Assembly: GCA_030834905.1 (NCBI GenBank)
Contig: JAUQWZ010000011.1
Span: 434,001 to 498,000, forward strand
Length of the DNA stretch: 64,000 bases
Origin: Aggregatilineales bacterium
GTDB taxonomy: Bacteria > Chloroflexota > Anaerolineae > Aggregatilineales > Phototrophicaceae
Direction of reading: 5' to 3'
In this document: positions 1 to 8,701 of the stretch, piece by piece
Layout: each line of letters starts with the position of its first letter
Numbering within the stretch: position 1 is the stretch's first letter
The notes under the pieces: model-generated
The model's input: only the letters and a program-made list of their open reading frames with translations
Databases searched by the model: none
What the model was told of the DNA's origin: nothing
Position numbers and translations under genes: made by a program

Positions 1-1140
1 GTGCTGCGGCTGCCAGCGGTCAATCGTGCGCCCGCGCAAAATGTTCAGCGTAGCAACAAATGCCGCCGCGTAGATCAGGCAGAAGAAATAGGGAATGCTG
101 AACAGCTTGAGGCTGCCGAGGCGCGTATCTGCCAGCCGCCAGCCGATGAGCGCAAAGCCGTAAAAGGCAATTTGCAGCACCATCGTCACCTGGTAGAACA
201 ATCCGTGATTCCACAGGAACGGATTGACGAGCAGCAGCACTGCCAGCGGCACGAACATCAGACGGCGCACCACCTTATGCGAAAACAACTGAAGCGCGTA
301 AAACCCATACCGGAACGGATTGAGCAGTTCGCGCATCACCAGCACCGCCCGCAGCCCGCGCGTCATAATGCGCACCTTGCGTCCGAATTCGCGGTCACCC
401 GAACCGGCTACCGGTTCATAGGCAACCGCCGCAGGCGCAAAGACCAGCCGGTACCCCTGCGCGATGACGGCGGTCGAAGTGACAAAGTCGTCGGTCACGC
501 CCACAGGGACGGTGCGGAACAGCGACCGCCGGATAGCATAAATTGCGCCGGTTGCCGAAATGGCGTTACCCGCCTTGCTCTGCGACTGCTTCATCCTGCG
601 ATCAAAATTCCAGTAGCTTTGTTCGCCATCACTGCCCGTCACAGTCGCCGATTTCGGCAGGTAGCGCTGGTTACCCGCCACGCCACCGACGGTTTCATCG
701 GCAAAGGGCGCGACCAGGGCGCGGAGCGCGCCTTCGTTGAAAATGCTGTTGGCATCTGAAAAGACCAGTATGTCACCGCCAGCGGCTGCCACCGCCGAAT
801 TCAGCGCGCCAGCCTTGCCCTGTCGGGGCAGCGCCAGCAGCTTCACGCCGCGATCAGCGTAGCCCGCGACGATGGCGTTGGTGTCGTCGTCCGATCCGTC
901 AGATGCGACGATGATCTCCAGTTTGTCCGCCGGATAGTCAAGCGCCAGCATGTTGTTAAGCTTGGCACCGATATCGTTTTGCTCGTTGTAGGCGGCGATG
1001 ATGATGCTGACCGGCGGCGTGCTGTCGTCGGTGTGGTAGGGCTGGCGAAACAGCCGCCCGCGCAGGACGACAATCGCCGGGAATACGACAAATGAGTAGC
1101 CCAACAGCGCCACCGCAGCCCAGAAAATGATGAGTGTCAT
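1..1140 (-). CDS. Family 2 glycosyltransferase, membrane-bound (3' end outside window)
   Basis: I translated the minus strand from the ATG at 1138-1140; the frame stays open to base 1, so the C-terminus is missing. The protein begins with one hydrophobic helix and continues into a GT-A fold. The visible motifs are an SIIIAAYNE strand, the nucleotide-sugar motif ASDGSDDD, FSDANS (DxD-like) and TDDF, the usual order in processive GT2 enzymes. Several hydrophobic stretches follow in the C-terminal third, about residues 265-370, as in synthases that extrude a polymer. The start overlaps the upstream GT4 stop by four bases (ATGA), so the two are translationally coupled. The probable role is adding sugars to an exopolysaccharide repeat unit on the cytoplasmic face of the membrane. 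Donor and acceptor cannot be read from the sequence. Confidence 0.85.
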   Translation of the reverse strand, partial: MTLIIFWAAVALLGYSFVVFPAIVVLRGRLFRQPYHTDDSTPPVSIIIAAYNEQNDIGAKLNNMLALDYPADKLEIIVASDGSDDDTNAIVAGYADRGVKLLALPRQGKAGALNSAVAAAGGDILVFSDANSIFNEGALRALVAPFADETVGGVAGNQRYLPKSATVTGSDGEQSYWNFDRRMKQSQSKAGNAISATGAIYAIRRSLFRTVPVGVTDDFVTSTAVIAQGYRLVFAPAAVAYEPVAGSGDREFGRKVRIMTRGLRAVLVMRELLNPFRYGFYALQLFSHKVVRRLMFVPLAVLLLVNPFLWNHGLFYQVTMVLQIAFYGFALIGWRLADTRLGSLKLFSIPYFFCLIYAAAFVATLNILRGRTIDRWQPQH

Positions 1141-2441
1141 GGCTGCGTTCCTTCCATCTCAGGTACAAAAAGCCGTACCAGTTGGGCAGCGTTCTTGTGG
1201 AGATCGAATTCATCCAGCACCCGGACGCGCCCGCCAGCGCCAAGCTGCTGGCGCAGTTCGGCGTCCGCTGCCAGTCGTTCCAGCGCGGCGGCTAAACCCG
1301 GCGCGTCGCCCGGCGGTACGAGCAGCCCGCTTTGATGGTTGATCACCAGTTCGGGAATGCCTGAAAGGTCGCTGGCGATCACCGGCACGCCGCTGCCCAT
1401 CGCTTCCATCAGCACAATGGGAATGCCTTCCTTGCGCCCATCACTGCTGGGGACGCTCGGCGCAACCACCACATCGGCGTGCTGCAATGTCTCGGCGACT
1501 TCATCATGCGTCTTGCGTCCCAGAAAATGCACGACCGACGACAGCCCTGCCGCTTCGACCTGCTGCTCCAGCGCCGCCTGATCGGGTCCATCGCCGATGA
1601 AATTGCAGCTTACCGGGATGCCCTGTTCGTGCAGCCGCCGTACCGCTTCGATCAGGTAGGTCTGACCTTTGACTTCGTGCAGCGTGCCAATACACAGTAT
1701 GTAGAATGGGCGGTCGGGCGTGAACGCCGCGCTGTGAAGCGTGCTCGGACGAAACAGGGTCGTATCCACGCCGCAGCGCAGCACCAGCACCCGTTCGCGC
1801 GCCGCTTCGCCGCATTCGTCCACGATCACTTCCTTGTTGAAATTGGAAATGGTGATGGCGAAGGCAGACTCAGCCACTTTCTCAGACAGCATGTGACGAT
1901 CACGGTGCAGGTCAGAACCATGCGCGGTGAAGCTGTACGGAATATCCGTCAGGCGGTGAATGATGAACGCCGCTGCTGCCGGATGGCTGACAAAATGCGC
2001 GTGAATGTGCTGGACGCCATCCTGCTGCATGGTATAGGCAAAATGCACGACTTTCGGGAAAAAGCTCAGTATCCCGGCGAAATAGCGCAGGCTGCCCCAG
2101 GTGGCGCGCAGTGAAGTCCAGAGCGCCTTGAAGTACGCGCCGGGCTTGCGCCTCAGAAAGTAGGCGTGCGAGCGCAGCATCGCAGGCGAGATCAGCGGCT
2201 CAAAATGGGCGCGCCGCGCCAGCGATTCCGCCTCGCGGTGCATCACCGTCGTTTTCTCGCGCTGAAGCGGGTAAATTTCAACCGTTACCCCTTCGTCCTC
2301 AACCGCCAGGATCTCATACAGAATGAATGTCTCGGTCAGCTTCGGAAACCGAGACATCATGTAAGCGATCCTGGCGCTGCGGCGGGCAGCGGCGGGTTCC
2401 TGAGTCGTCATCATCTCAATCATAGGCGCTCTATGTCTCAC
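1137..2441 (-). CDS. Family 4 glycosyltransferase (GT-B fold)
   Basis: A 434-residue GT-B glycosyltransferase. The N-terminal half contains the HIHAHF and FTAHGSDLH segments typical of family 4. The C-terminal half has the nucleotide-sugar binding region, with a glycine-rich FIGDGP strand and the EX7E motif (E338 and E346 in EGIPIVLMEA). The start used here is GTG at 2441, which overlaps the preceding stop by four bases. An ATG six codons downstream is a possible alternative. It probably transfers a hexose from a nucleotide sugar to a lipid-linked exopolysaccharide intermediate. The neighbours (GT2, Wzz-like protein, priming transferase) support that role; sugar specificity is unknown. Confidence 0.88.
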   Translation of the reverse strand: MRHRAPMIEMMTTQEPAAARRSARIAYMMSRFPKLTETFILYEILAVEDEGVTVEIYPLQREKTTVMHREAESLARRAHFEPLISPAMLRSHAYFLRRKPGAYFKALWTSLRATWGSLRYFAGILSFFPKVVHFAYTMQQDGVQHIHAHFVSHPAAAAFIIHRLTDIPYSFTAHGSDLHRDRHMLSEKVAESAFAITISNFNKEVIVDECGEAARERVLVLRCGVDTTLFRPSTLHSAAFTPDRPFYILCIGTLHEVKGQTYLIEAVRRLHEQGIPVSCNFIGDGPDQAALEQQVEAAGLSSVVHFLGRKTHDEVAETLQHADVVVAPSVPSSDGRKEGIPIVLMEAMGSGVPVIASDLSGIPELVINHQSGLLVPPGDAPGLAAALERLAADAELRQQLGAGGRVRVLDEFDLHKNAAQLVRLFVPEMEGTQP

Positions 2442-3157
2442 GCTTTCGGGGATAGCGTCGTTCTGGTCTTCCGGGCAACGCGGTCGAGCTTGCGCAGCGC
2501 GCGCTTGCCGACTGCCCGAGTCCAGCTTCCGAGCACATCCTGCTTCGTGAGATGCGCCGTCACCGCCTGACGCTGTGCCAGCAGATCTTTCCAGCGTCCG
2601 GCGGCAAGCAGCGCGTCAATTTCAAACCAGGTGGTCGTCTCCGACCAATACTGAGCGCACAGGATGACCAGATAATCCTGGTCGGTCACCTGTTCGCGCA
2701 GTTCCTGTATACGTTCCGCCCGGTGCGGCGCGACCCGTTTTTTGTCGAGCAGGCAGTGCAGCAGGACGACAAACAACTCGTCTTCCGCGCTGGGGATATA
2801 CACGCCGCCGACCAGCCGCCGGTTGCGCAGGCAGTTCACCGCCAGCGCTGTATTCAGGCTGCGAACCGGCGCGCCAAAGGCGATCTGGGTGACGACATCC
2901 AGCTCAAACCGCGACGCCTGTTCGGGCAGGGGCTTGACAAAATGCGTGTGCGGGGCGCTGCCCAAACGGGCGAATGGACGAAATTCCAGGTCGCGCATCG
3001 CGCGCTCAAACTCCGGGTACTGATCGGCGGCGACCAGCAGATCGATTTCCGCGTTCAGCAGATCCAGCGATCCCAGCGCGTGTCCGTCTCGCAGAACGCA
3101 ATAGACAATCTTTTCACGATGGAGAACGTCAAAAACCTGTTTTAGCAGCGCGTTCAT
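2438..3157 (-). CDS. Nucleotidyltransferase-fold protein of the exopolysaccharide operon
   Basis: A 239-residue soluble protein. Residues 1-100 resemble a minimal nucleotidyltransferase fold: a helix, then GSLDLLNAEIDLLV, where the E-x-D pair could be the metal-binding acidic residues, then a strand with FELDVV. Proteins like this occur in polysaccharide clusters and are often called nucleotidyltransferase family proteins, but their substrates are mostly unknown. The canonical GSxxxG-DxD loop is only partly kept, so activity is uncertain. It overlaps both neighbours by four bases, so it belongs to the operon. It could instead be a kinase-associated or structural protein. Confidence 0.55.
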   Translation of the reverse strand: MNALLKQVFDVLHREKIVYCVLRDGHALGSLDLLNAEIDLLVAADQYPEFERAMRDLEFRPFARLGSAPHTHFVKPLPEQASRFELDVVTQIAFGAPVRSLNTALAVNCLRNRRLVGGVYIPSAEDELFVVLLHCLLDKKRVAPHRAERIQELREQVTDQDYLVILCAQYWSETTTWFEIDALLAAGRWKDLLAQRQAVTAHLTKQDVLGSWTRAVGKRALRKLDRVARKTRTTLSPKA

Positions 3158-4743
3158 GAGTTATTCGCTTTAGCCAGAACCTGACCTTTATCGCCCGCAG
3201 CCAGTCTCGGCTGCTGCTGCATCTTCAGGCTGCGCATATTCGTGTAAGGTCCGCGATGGTAGATCGTGCCGATGATGCGAATATGCTTGGCTTTCAGACT
3301 GGCGACCGCTTCTTGCAGTTCTTTGTGCGTGCTGCCGGCATGGGTCACCAGAATGGTGTTATCGGTGCGTGCCGCCAGCAGCAGCCCTTCGGCGTAATCG
3401 TTGAACGGCGGCGCGATGATGACCAGCAGCTTATACTGATCTTTCAGCGTTTCAATGATGTGGATGAGCGCTGGCGCGGCGAGCGCGGCGAACGGCGTTG
3501 ACGTCGCCTTGCCTGAGGGCAGGATGTTCAGCCCATCAACGCCTTCCAGCGTCAGCGGCTTATGCGCCGTCTTCACATCGTCCAGCATGTCGGTCAGCCC
3601 AGGAGCCGCGGGCAGTTTGAACAACTCGACCAGCGTGGGCTGATGCAGGTTCGCGTCGATCAGGGCGACACTGCTGCCCACCTGCGCCAGAACCAGCGCC
3701 AGGTTGGCGGCGATTTCGCCAATTTCACTGTTCTCGCCAATGCTGGTGATCATGATGGAATGCGGTGCCTGTCCGGTATCGGCGAGCAGAATTTCTGTCG
3801 CCAGCCGCCGGTACTCCTCGGCGGCAGCGGTGCCCGGCAGCGCGTGAACGATCAGCGTATCCGCGCCGTGTTCGCTCAAACCCGGATAGGTATAGATGGT
3901 GCCCAGTACCGGCACGTCGATAATGTCTTCCACGCGCCGAATATCGCCTCTGAAATACTCAAACAGGAAGATCACCGGCAGCGTCAGGATCACACCCGCC
4001 AGCGCCCCGGTGATCACACGAAGCTGCATCTGGGGATTGTTGGGTCTGCCCGTAACCGCCGGTTCGATGACCGTGAGCTGATTGGTGTTTGGCTCCTGCA
4101 GCGTCTCGTACAGCCCAAGCAGGATCTGCTCGGAACTTGACATCCGCGAACGCTCCTGCGAAATCTGATTGAGAATCGATACGCGCTCGGAGCCGGTGGA
4201 CGCCGCCAGAATGGTTTCGAGCTGTCCGATAGCGCCTTCACTCTCGGCGATACGCGCCTCGATGCGTTCGATCTGGTTGGCGATCTGATTCTGGAGTTCG
4301 GTCTGCACACTGCCCGGACTCAACGGGCTGAGCGCGACCAGATGCTCAGCGATGGTGTTCGCGATCACCATTGCCCGGTCGGGACTGCTGTCCGTCACCT
4401 GAACATCGAGGATCTGGGTCGCGGCGCTGGTGCTCACTTCAATGCTACTGCCCAGACGGCTTGCCGTTAAATCGATGTCTAGCTCGGCGATCACGCTTTC
4501 CAGAAATGGGCGAGTCGTGACCAGAACCGCGTAGGTTTCCAGAAGCTGCCCTGCCGCGCGCAGGTCGTTCAGGTCAGGGCTGGAACTCGTCAGGCTGGGA
4601 CCGATCAGCAGGTGGATCTCCGACCGATAGGTGACGGGCTGATCCTGAGCAGCAAAATAGCCGATACCAGCGGTGACCAGCGTCACAAGGAGCAGCAGCC
4701 ACAGCCAGCGGCGAATGATTGGAAAAAGAAAGTTGGTTAGCAT
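3154..4743 (-). CDS. Wzz-type chain-length protein fused to a degenerate BY-kinase domain
   Basis: A 529-residue polysaccharide co-polymerase. A transmembrane helix lies at about 13-31, then a periplasmic Wzz domain with a coiled-coil section at about 145-215, then a second helix at about 243-262. From about residue 300 a cytoplasmic domain resembles a bacterial tyrosine kinase (Wzc/CapB type). Its nucleotide-binding motifs are eroded. The Walker A region reads TSIGENSEIGEIAANLA, without the usual GKS/T. Walker A' keeps a single Asp (LIDANLHQP). The Walker B position is VIIAPP rather than IIDTPP. No C-terminal tyrosine cluster follows. It probably still sets chain length or organises the export complex, but is unlikely to be an active kinase. 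Confidence 0.82.
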   Translation of the reverse strand: MLTNFLFPIIRRWLWLLLLVTLVTAGIGYFAAQDQPVTYRSEIHLLIGPSLTSSSPDLNDLRAAGQLLETYAVLVTTRPFLESVIAELDIDLTASRLGSSIEVSTSAATQILDVQVTDSSPDRAMVIANTIAEHLVALSPLSPGSVQTELQNQIANQIERIEARIAESEGAIGQLETILAASTGSERVSILNQISQERSRMSSSEQILLGLYETLQEPNTNQLTVIEPAVTGRPNNPQMQLRVITGALAGVILTLPVIFLFEYFRGDIRRVEDIIDVPVLGTIYTYPGLSEHGADTLIVHALPGTAAAEEYRRLATEILLADTGQAPHSIMITSIGENSEIGEIAANLALVLAQVGSSVALIDANLHQPTLVELFKLPAAPGLTDMLDDVKTAHKPLTLEGVDGLNILPSGKATSTPFAALAAPALIHIIETLKDQYKLLVIIAPPFNDYAEGLLLAARTDNTILVTHAGSTHKELQEAVASLKAKHIRIIGTIYHRGPYTNMRSLKMQQQPRLAAGDKGQVLAKANNS

Positions 4744-4778
4744 ACGAAATGACTATGTCCCCTGTTTATCGAACCGTC

Positions 4779-6467
4779 TCATCGGGCGCCGCGATCCTTG
4801 AGAACGCGCATGAACGTGCGAATCACGATGTGCGCGTCGAGCGTTAAGCTCAGTTTCTCAATATACTTAATGTCCCAGATGAGCCGGTTGTTGAAATCAG
4901 TATCCCCCCGGTCATAGATCTGCCACAGCCCGGTGATGCCCGGTCGAACACTCAGCCTCTGGGTATGGAGCAGGGTATAGCTTTTCAGCCCAAATGAGGT
5001 TGGACGGGGACCGACGATACTCATTTGCCCGGCAAACACGTTCCATAGCTGCGGCAGCTCGTCCAGGCTGGTCTTGCGCAGCAGCTTACCGATCCGCGTA
5101 ATGCGGGGGTCGTTTTCCAGCTTTTCGCCGTTTTCGTTGATGGTTTCGCCGCGCTCGTTTACCCGCACGCCCAGTTCCGCCATTCTGGCTTCAGCATTCG
5201 GGATCATCGAGCGAAATTTATACATCTTGAAAACCTGTCCGCCGTAGCCGGTGCGGCTCTGCGCGAACAAAATCGGGCGACCATCTTCAATGAGAATGAT
5301 CAGCGCGACCAGCAGACCAACCGGCAGTGTAAAGGGCAGCGACAACAGCACCAGCAGCATGTCGATGGCACGCTTGAGTTTGGCATAAAGTACCCGCGAC
5401 TGGGCGCTTTGATACGGCAGTTGATTGACCCAGAAATCGGGATCGTAGTAAGGCAGATCAAGCTGGTACGGCTGGGCTGGAACCGTTGACAGATGCATGA
5501 ATTTTTCGGCGGTGAAGAAATTGATCACTGCGCCGACAAACGCCGCAATCGTTGGCGACTTGGCAGCGGCGACTTCCTGAGACTCGCGCGCGGCGGCGGC
5601 AGTTTCGCTGCTCCCCAGCCCGCGATCATCGTCGTCGTCATCATGCGCTTCGACCACCGGTTCCGGCGGGACATATTCATTGTCTGAAGCCGCGGTGATG
5701 AGATTGCTGAGCACCAAGCCGTCTTCAGGAAAGCTGGCAATACCGATAGGCACCGCAAGATTAAGCGTCATCTTGATGAGATGTGAAAGCTCGGACGTGA
5801 ACTTGACGGCTTCCTCGCGGTTGGTTTCAGGCAGGCAGACCACCAGATTATCGTTGTACCAGGTCATCGGGTCAGTCGTGTAGACGAACGATTCGGTAAT
5901 CTGGACGGCGCGCATCCGCATGAAGCGGCGCTGGAGCAGCCCCTGATAATCCAGCGAGCGAATGGCGTTGATCTGCATCTGCTCAACATCATTCAGCTTC
6001 AGCAGCACGAAGCCCACCGGGCGCGAAAAGCGCCGGGCGCGGAACAGCTCGCCGTTGATCGTCTGCTCGCCTTCCGCCATCGATTGAACGCGCGTCTTGC
6101 TCGTTCCAATGACCAGGTTTTCCAGAACTTCCTCAAAATTGGTGACATTCGCCGATAACAGGCGCGCCAGCGAAATTGTCCCAAGTAAGATGAGAACTTC
6201 CATGATGAGAGTCAAGATTCCGGGATCAGAAGCACCAATTACTGGAAGCGTCCGGGCAATCCCGTAGATGACGAACACGGGAATCAACAGAATGCCCAAT
6301 CGCATATGACTGAAATCAGGCAGCAGCAAAATAACGACCAGCGACAGCGCGGCAACGACGTAGACTGCGGAGGAGAAGTTGATGTTTAAGGTATCCGGGC
6401 GTTCCAGGTTGAAGATAAGCGTCATCCATAGAACAGAAAAAATAATGAAGATTCGCAAGCGAGCCAC
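4779..6467 (-). CDS. Priming sugar-phosphate transferase with extra GGDEF-like region
   Basis: A 562-residue membrane enzyme starting at GTG 6465-6467, with a strong GGAGGAAG ribosome site just upstream. Four N-terminal helices (about 5-104) are followed by a soluble region (about 130-262). Its strand-helix pattern, with an LVVCLPET strand and a final IGIASFPEDG strand, resembles a GGDEF domain without the signature. A run of six Asp residues and an Ala/Glu linker come next. The C-terminal part (about 360-562) is a bacterial sugar transferase, with a membrane helix, the KFRSM motif, RKTSLDELPQ and the IVGPRP motif. That domain moves a sugar phosphate onto undecaprenyl phosphate to start the repeat unit. 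It is the first gene of the exopolysaccharide operon. Confidence 0.87.
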   Translation of the reverse strand: MARLRIFIIFSVLWMTLIFNLERPDTLNINFSSAVYVVAALSLVVILLLPDFSHMRLGILLIPVFVIYGIARTLPVIGASDPGILTLIMEVLILLGTISLARLLSANVTNFEEVLENLVIGTSKTRVQSMAEGEQTINGELFRARRFSRPVGFVLLKLNDVEQMQINAIRSLDYQGLLQRRFMRMRAVQITESFVYTTDPMTWYNDNLVVCLPETNREEAVKFTSELSHLIKMTLNLAVPIGIASFPEDGLVLSNLITAASDNEYVPPEPVVEAHDDDDDDRGLGSSETAAAARESQEVAAAKSPTIAAFVGAVINFFTAEKFMHLSTVPAQPYQLDLPYYDPDFWVNQLPYQSAQSRVLYAKLKRAIDMLLVLLSLPFTLPVGLLVALIILIEDGRPILFAQSRTGYGGQVFKMYKFRSMIPNAEARMAELGVRVNERGETINENGEKLENDPRITRIGKLLRKTSLDELPQLWNVFAGQMSIVGPRPTSFGLKSYTLLHTQRLSVRPGITGLWQIYDRGDTDFNNRLIWDIKYIEKLSLTLDAHIVIRTFMRVLKDRGAR

Positions 6468-7045
6468 ATCTTCCTCCGAGCAACTTCCTTATTCAATGTG
6501 TAAGCTATTGACGTGCGGGCGAGCGAGCAGATGAACACAACGCTACTGTTAATACATATTGAAAAGTATTATGGAATTTTCGCTTATTGAATATGGGGCA
6601 ACAAAATATGATCAGACAGACAAAGGGCTAGTCTGGAATGGGTCAACAGTCTACTTTCAGGTTCAAGATTTACGATTTTTGCATTTATAAAAAGTGTGAA
6701 AAATTTCGCCGTTAATAACACGATCACTTAAGGAATTCACAGCCTCGCGCTTAATCTGGCATATAGAAGCCGCAGCCAACACTTTTGAGCAGCGTTGACC
6801 AGAATTCTACTCAAAATCATCTTGCATCTTGTGCGTCTAAAAGTATTACAACACCTTAAGTTGTATAAAATTCATAAAAAATTAGTACCTATCAAGCCAC
6901 TTTGGCATATACTACTAGCTAGTCCTGAGTGTCTAGGTGGATATTGGAAATATTGTCTGTTATCGGATGAGGAGCGTACAAACCGTGATACTACAGCCGA
7001 CCAATGCTTGCGCTAATAGGTTTTATTGTTTAACGTTTATAAATC
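6468..7045. other. AT-rich intergenic region between divergent genes
   Basis: This 578-base gap is clearly richer in A and T than its surroundings, especially 6540-7030. It separates the exopolysaccharide operon (leftward) from a NarL-type regulator (rightward), so promoters for both should lie here. A TATACT hexamer at 6908-6913 could be a rightward -10 box, but I see no convincing -35 element. A 73-codon open frame at 6795-7016 has low-complexity composition and no ribosome site, so I do not call it. No tRNA or clear structured RNA was recognised. Confidence 0.5.
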
Positions 7046-7774
7046 ATGTTTAAATCTTCTCACTTCACTAACCCGCCCACAAACAGCATTGTGTCTGCCC
7101 TGCCGGGCAATAACGGGTCGCATAATATGCCAGCACGTTCACCCGCTATTCGAGTGCTAATCGTCGATGCCCAGGACATCGTCCGCGTGGGATTGTCCCT
7201 CGTCATCGACTCGCTTGATGATATGGATCTGGTTGGGACTGCCAGGAACGGCACTGAAGCGGTTGAGTTGTGCCGGGAACTGCGCCCCGATGTGGTGCTG
7301 CTCGATCTCGTCCTGGCGGATAATGATGGTGTCTCTACCATCGAACAACTGCGCATCATCACGCCGGAAACGCGCATCGTGGTGCTGAGTTCTACCGACG
7401 ATGAGGCGCTCATTCGCAAGGCGATCCGGGCTGGGGCGCTGAGCCTGCTGCTGAAGAACGTCGCGGTTTCGGCGCTGATGGATACGATTCGCGCCGCCCA
7501 TCAGGGAAAATCGACGCTGGCTCAGGAAGCCACCCAGGCGTTGATCGGCGCATTACAGCGCCCGCCCGCCGCCGGGCATGACCTGTCAGACCGTGAGATG
7601 GACACGCTCATGCTGATGATGCGCGGACTGAAAAATCCCGAAATCGCCAGCTATATGATGGTGAGCACCTCAACCGTCAAGAAACACGTCAGCAGCATCT
7701 TCGCCAAGTTGAATGTCTCCAACCGTCTTGAGGCGGTAACCTTCGCGCTCCAGCACCGCATTCTGGACAAGTAG
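7046..7774 (+). CDS. NarL/FixJ-type response regulator
   Basis: A 242-residue regulator with a receiver domain at about 35-155 and a LuxR-type helix-turn-helix at about 178-240. The phospho-acceptor is D87 in VVLLDLVLAD, and the conserved lysine lies in LLLKN. The acidic pocket reads VDAQD rather than the usual VDDH, so one of the paired aspartates is replaced by Ala. The DNA-binding part has LSDREMDTLMLM, STSTVKKHVSSI and NRLEAV, all typical. There is no strong ribosome site at the first ATG. A second ATG at 7127 would remove a poorly conserved 27-residue leader and is a possible true start. No partner kinase is adjacent. It faces the exopolysaccharide operon and might control it, but this is only positional. 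Confidence 0.85.
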   Translation: MFKSSHFTNPPTNSIVSALPGNNGSHNMPARSPAIRVLIVDAQDIVRVGLSLVIDSLDDMDLVGTARNGTEAVELCRELRPDVVLLDLVLADNDGVSTIEQLRIITPETRIVVLSSTDDEALIRKAIRAGALSLLLKNVAVSALMDTIRAAHQGKSTLAQEATQALIGALQRPPAAGHDLSDREMDTLMLMMRGLKNPEIASYMMVSTSTVKKHVSSIFAKLNVSNRLEAVTFALQHRILDK

Positions 7775-7896
7775 CCACCCGGCAAAATGTCCATCCGTCC
7801 ATCAAGATATGGCTCAGTGACCCCTAGACCTGCCATTTCCAGTTCTTCATAATGTGACTGCGCTACAAAACTCACAGCATATGCTAGAGAGCAGCA

Positions 7897-8541
7897 ATGA
7901 AGAACTCGCAAGTGGTTGTCATTTCGCTGATCATACTGGTTGTCATTGTCCTGATCTTCGCGGCGGTTGCGCCAGCGCTTGCCCCTTCGCAGCCCACGGC
8001 GGTTGCCCAGAGCGTTGCCACCGAGACGGCTCCCTCGAATATCGACTCATCGTCCACCGTTTCCGCCGGGCAGCCCACCGCTTCATCTGACGAGAATACT
8101 TCCCCCGAAGGCTCGAACGTATCCCAACACATGGAGACGATTCACCAGCTTGAGGAAGCCTTCAACCAGGGCAATCGGGACGTTATCGCCGAACTGTTTT
8201 CGCCCGATTTCGTCGGACACATGCCTGAAAATGACCTGTTTGGCAGCACCTTCGATATCAACGCCATGACCGATCTGGTTTCGATCCTGCCCGCATCGCT
8301 GCCCAACCTGCACGTCGAATCTGACATGCTGATTGGCGAAGGCGATCTGGTCGCCCAGCGCGTGCTCGTCAACGGTGATTTCGAAGTGGAATTCTTCAGC
8401 TATCCCCCTACGGGAAACCCAATCGCATTTACGGCGAACGTCTTTTACCGGTTCGACGACGCCGGCATGATTATCGAACAGTGGATTGAGTTTGATACAC
8501 GGGCAGTTCTGCCCCAGTTTGACGCGGAGGCAGAATCGTGA
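7897..8541 (+). CDS. Membrane-anchored SnoaL/ester-cyclase-like protein
   Basis: A 214-residue protein. A hydrophobic segment at about 5-28 serves as signal anchor. A Ser/Thr/Ala-rich stretch (about 30-75) leads to a domain with the NTF2/SnoaL fold pattern: HQLEEAFNQGNRDVIAELFSPDFVGHMP, then strands ending in NVFYRFDDAGMIIEQW. The family includes polyketide cyclases and many small-molecule binding proteins, so a specific reaction cannot be assigned. The domain should sit outside the membrane. Catalytic Asp/His candidates are present but unproven. It lies alone, about 120 bases after the response regulator gene and 160 bases before the large repeat protein. Confidence 0.7.
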   Translation: MKNSQVVVISLIILVVIVLIFAAVAPALAPSQPTAVAQSVATETAPSNIDSSSTVSAGQPTASSDENTSPEGSNVSQHMETIHQLEEAFNQGNRDVIAELFSPDFVGHMPENDLFGSTFDINAMTDLVSILPASLPNLHVESDMLIGEGDLVAQRVLVNGDFEVEFFSYPPTGNPIAFTANVFYRFDDAGMIIEQWIEFDTRAVLPQFDAEAES

Positions 8542-8701
8542 GGTTTTTGCCCCCGATGGGCGCGTGCTGCTTGAAGCAGGCGTCTGGCATCACCGTTTCC
8601 TTTAGTGCGAGCGACTTGCAGCCTGAAGCCAGCCCGCTTTTAGCCTTCCGGCGCACTCTCGCGTCGGAATCTCGCCCATAGTCGCAAACGGTAAAACGAT
8701 C

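Noticed and set aside
6795..7016. 73-codon open frame in the AT-rich gap
   Set aside because: No ribosome site, low-complexity composition and codon use unlike neighbouring genes.
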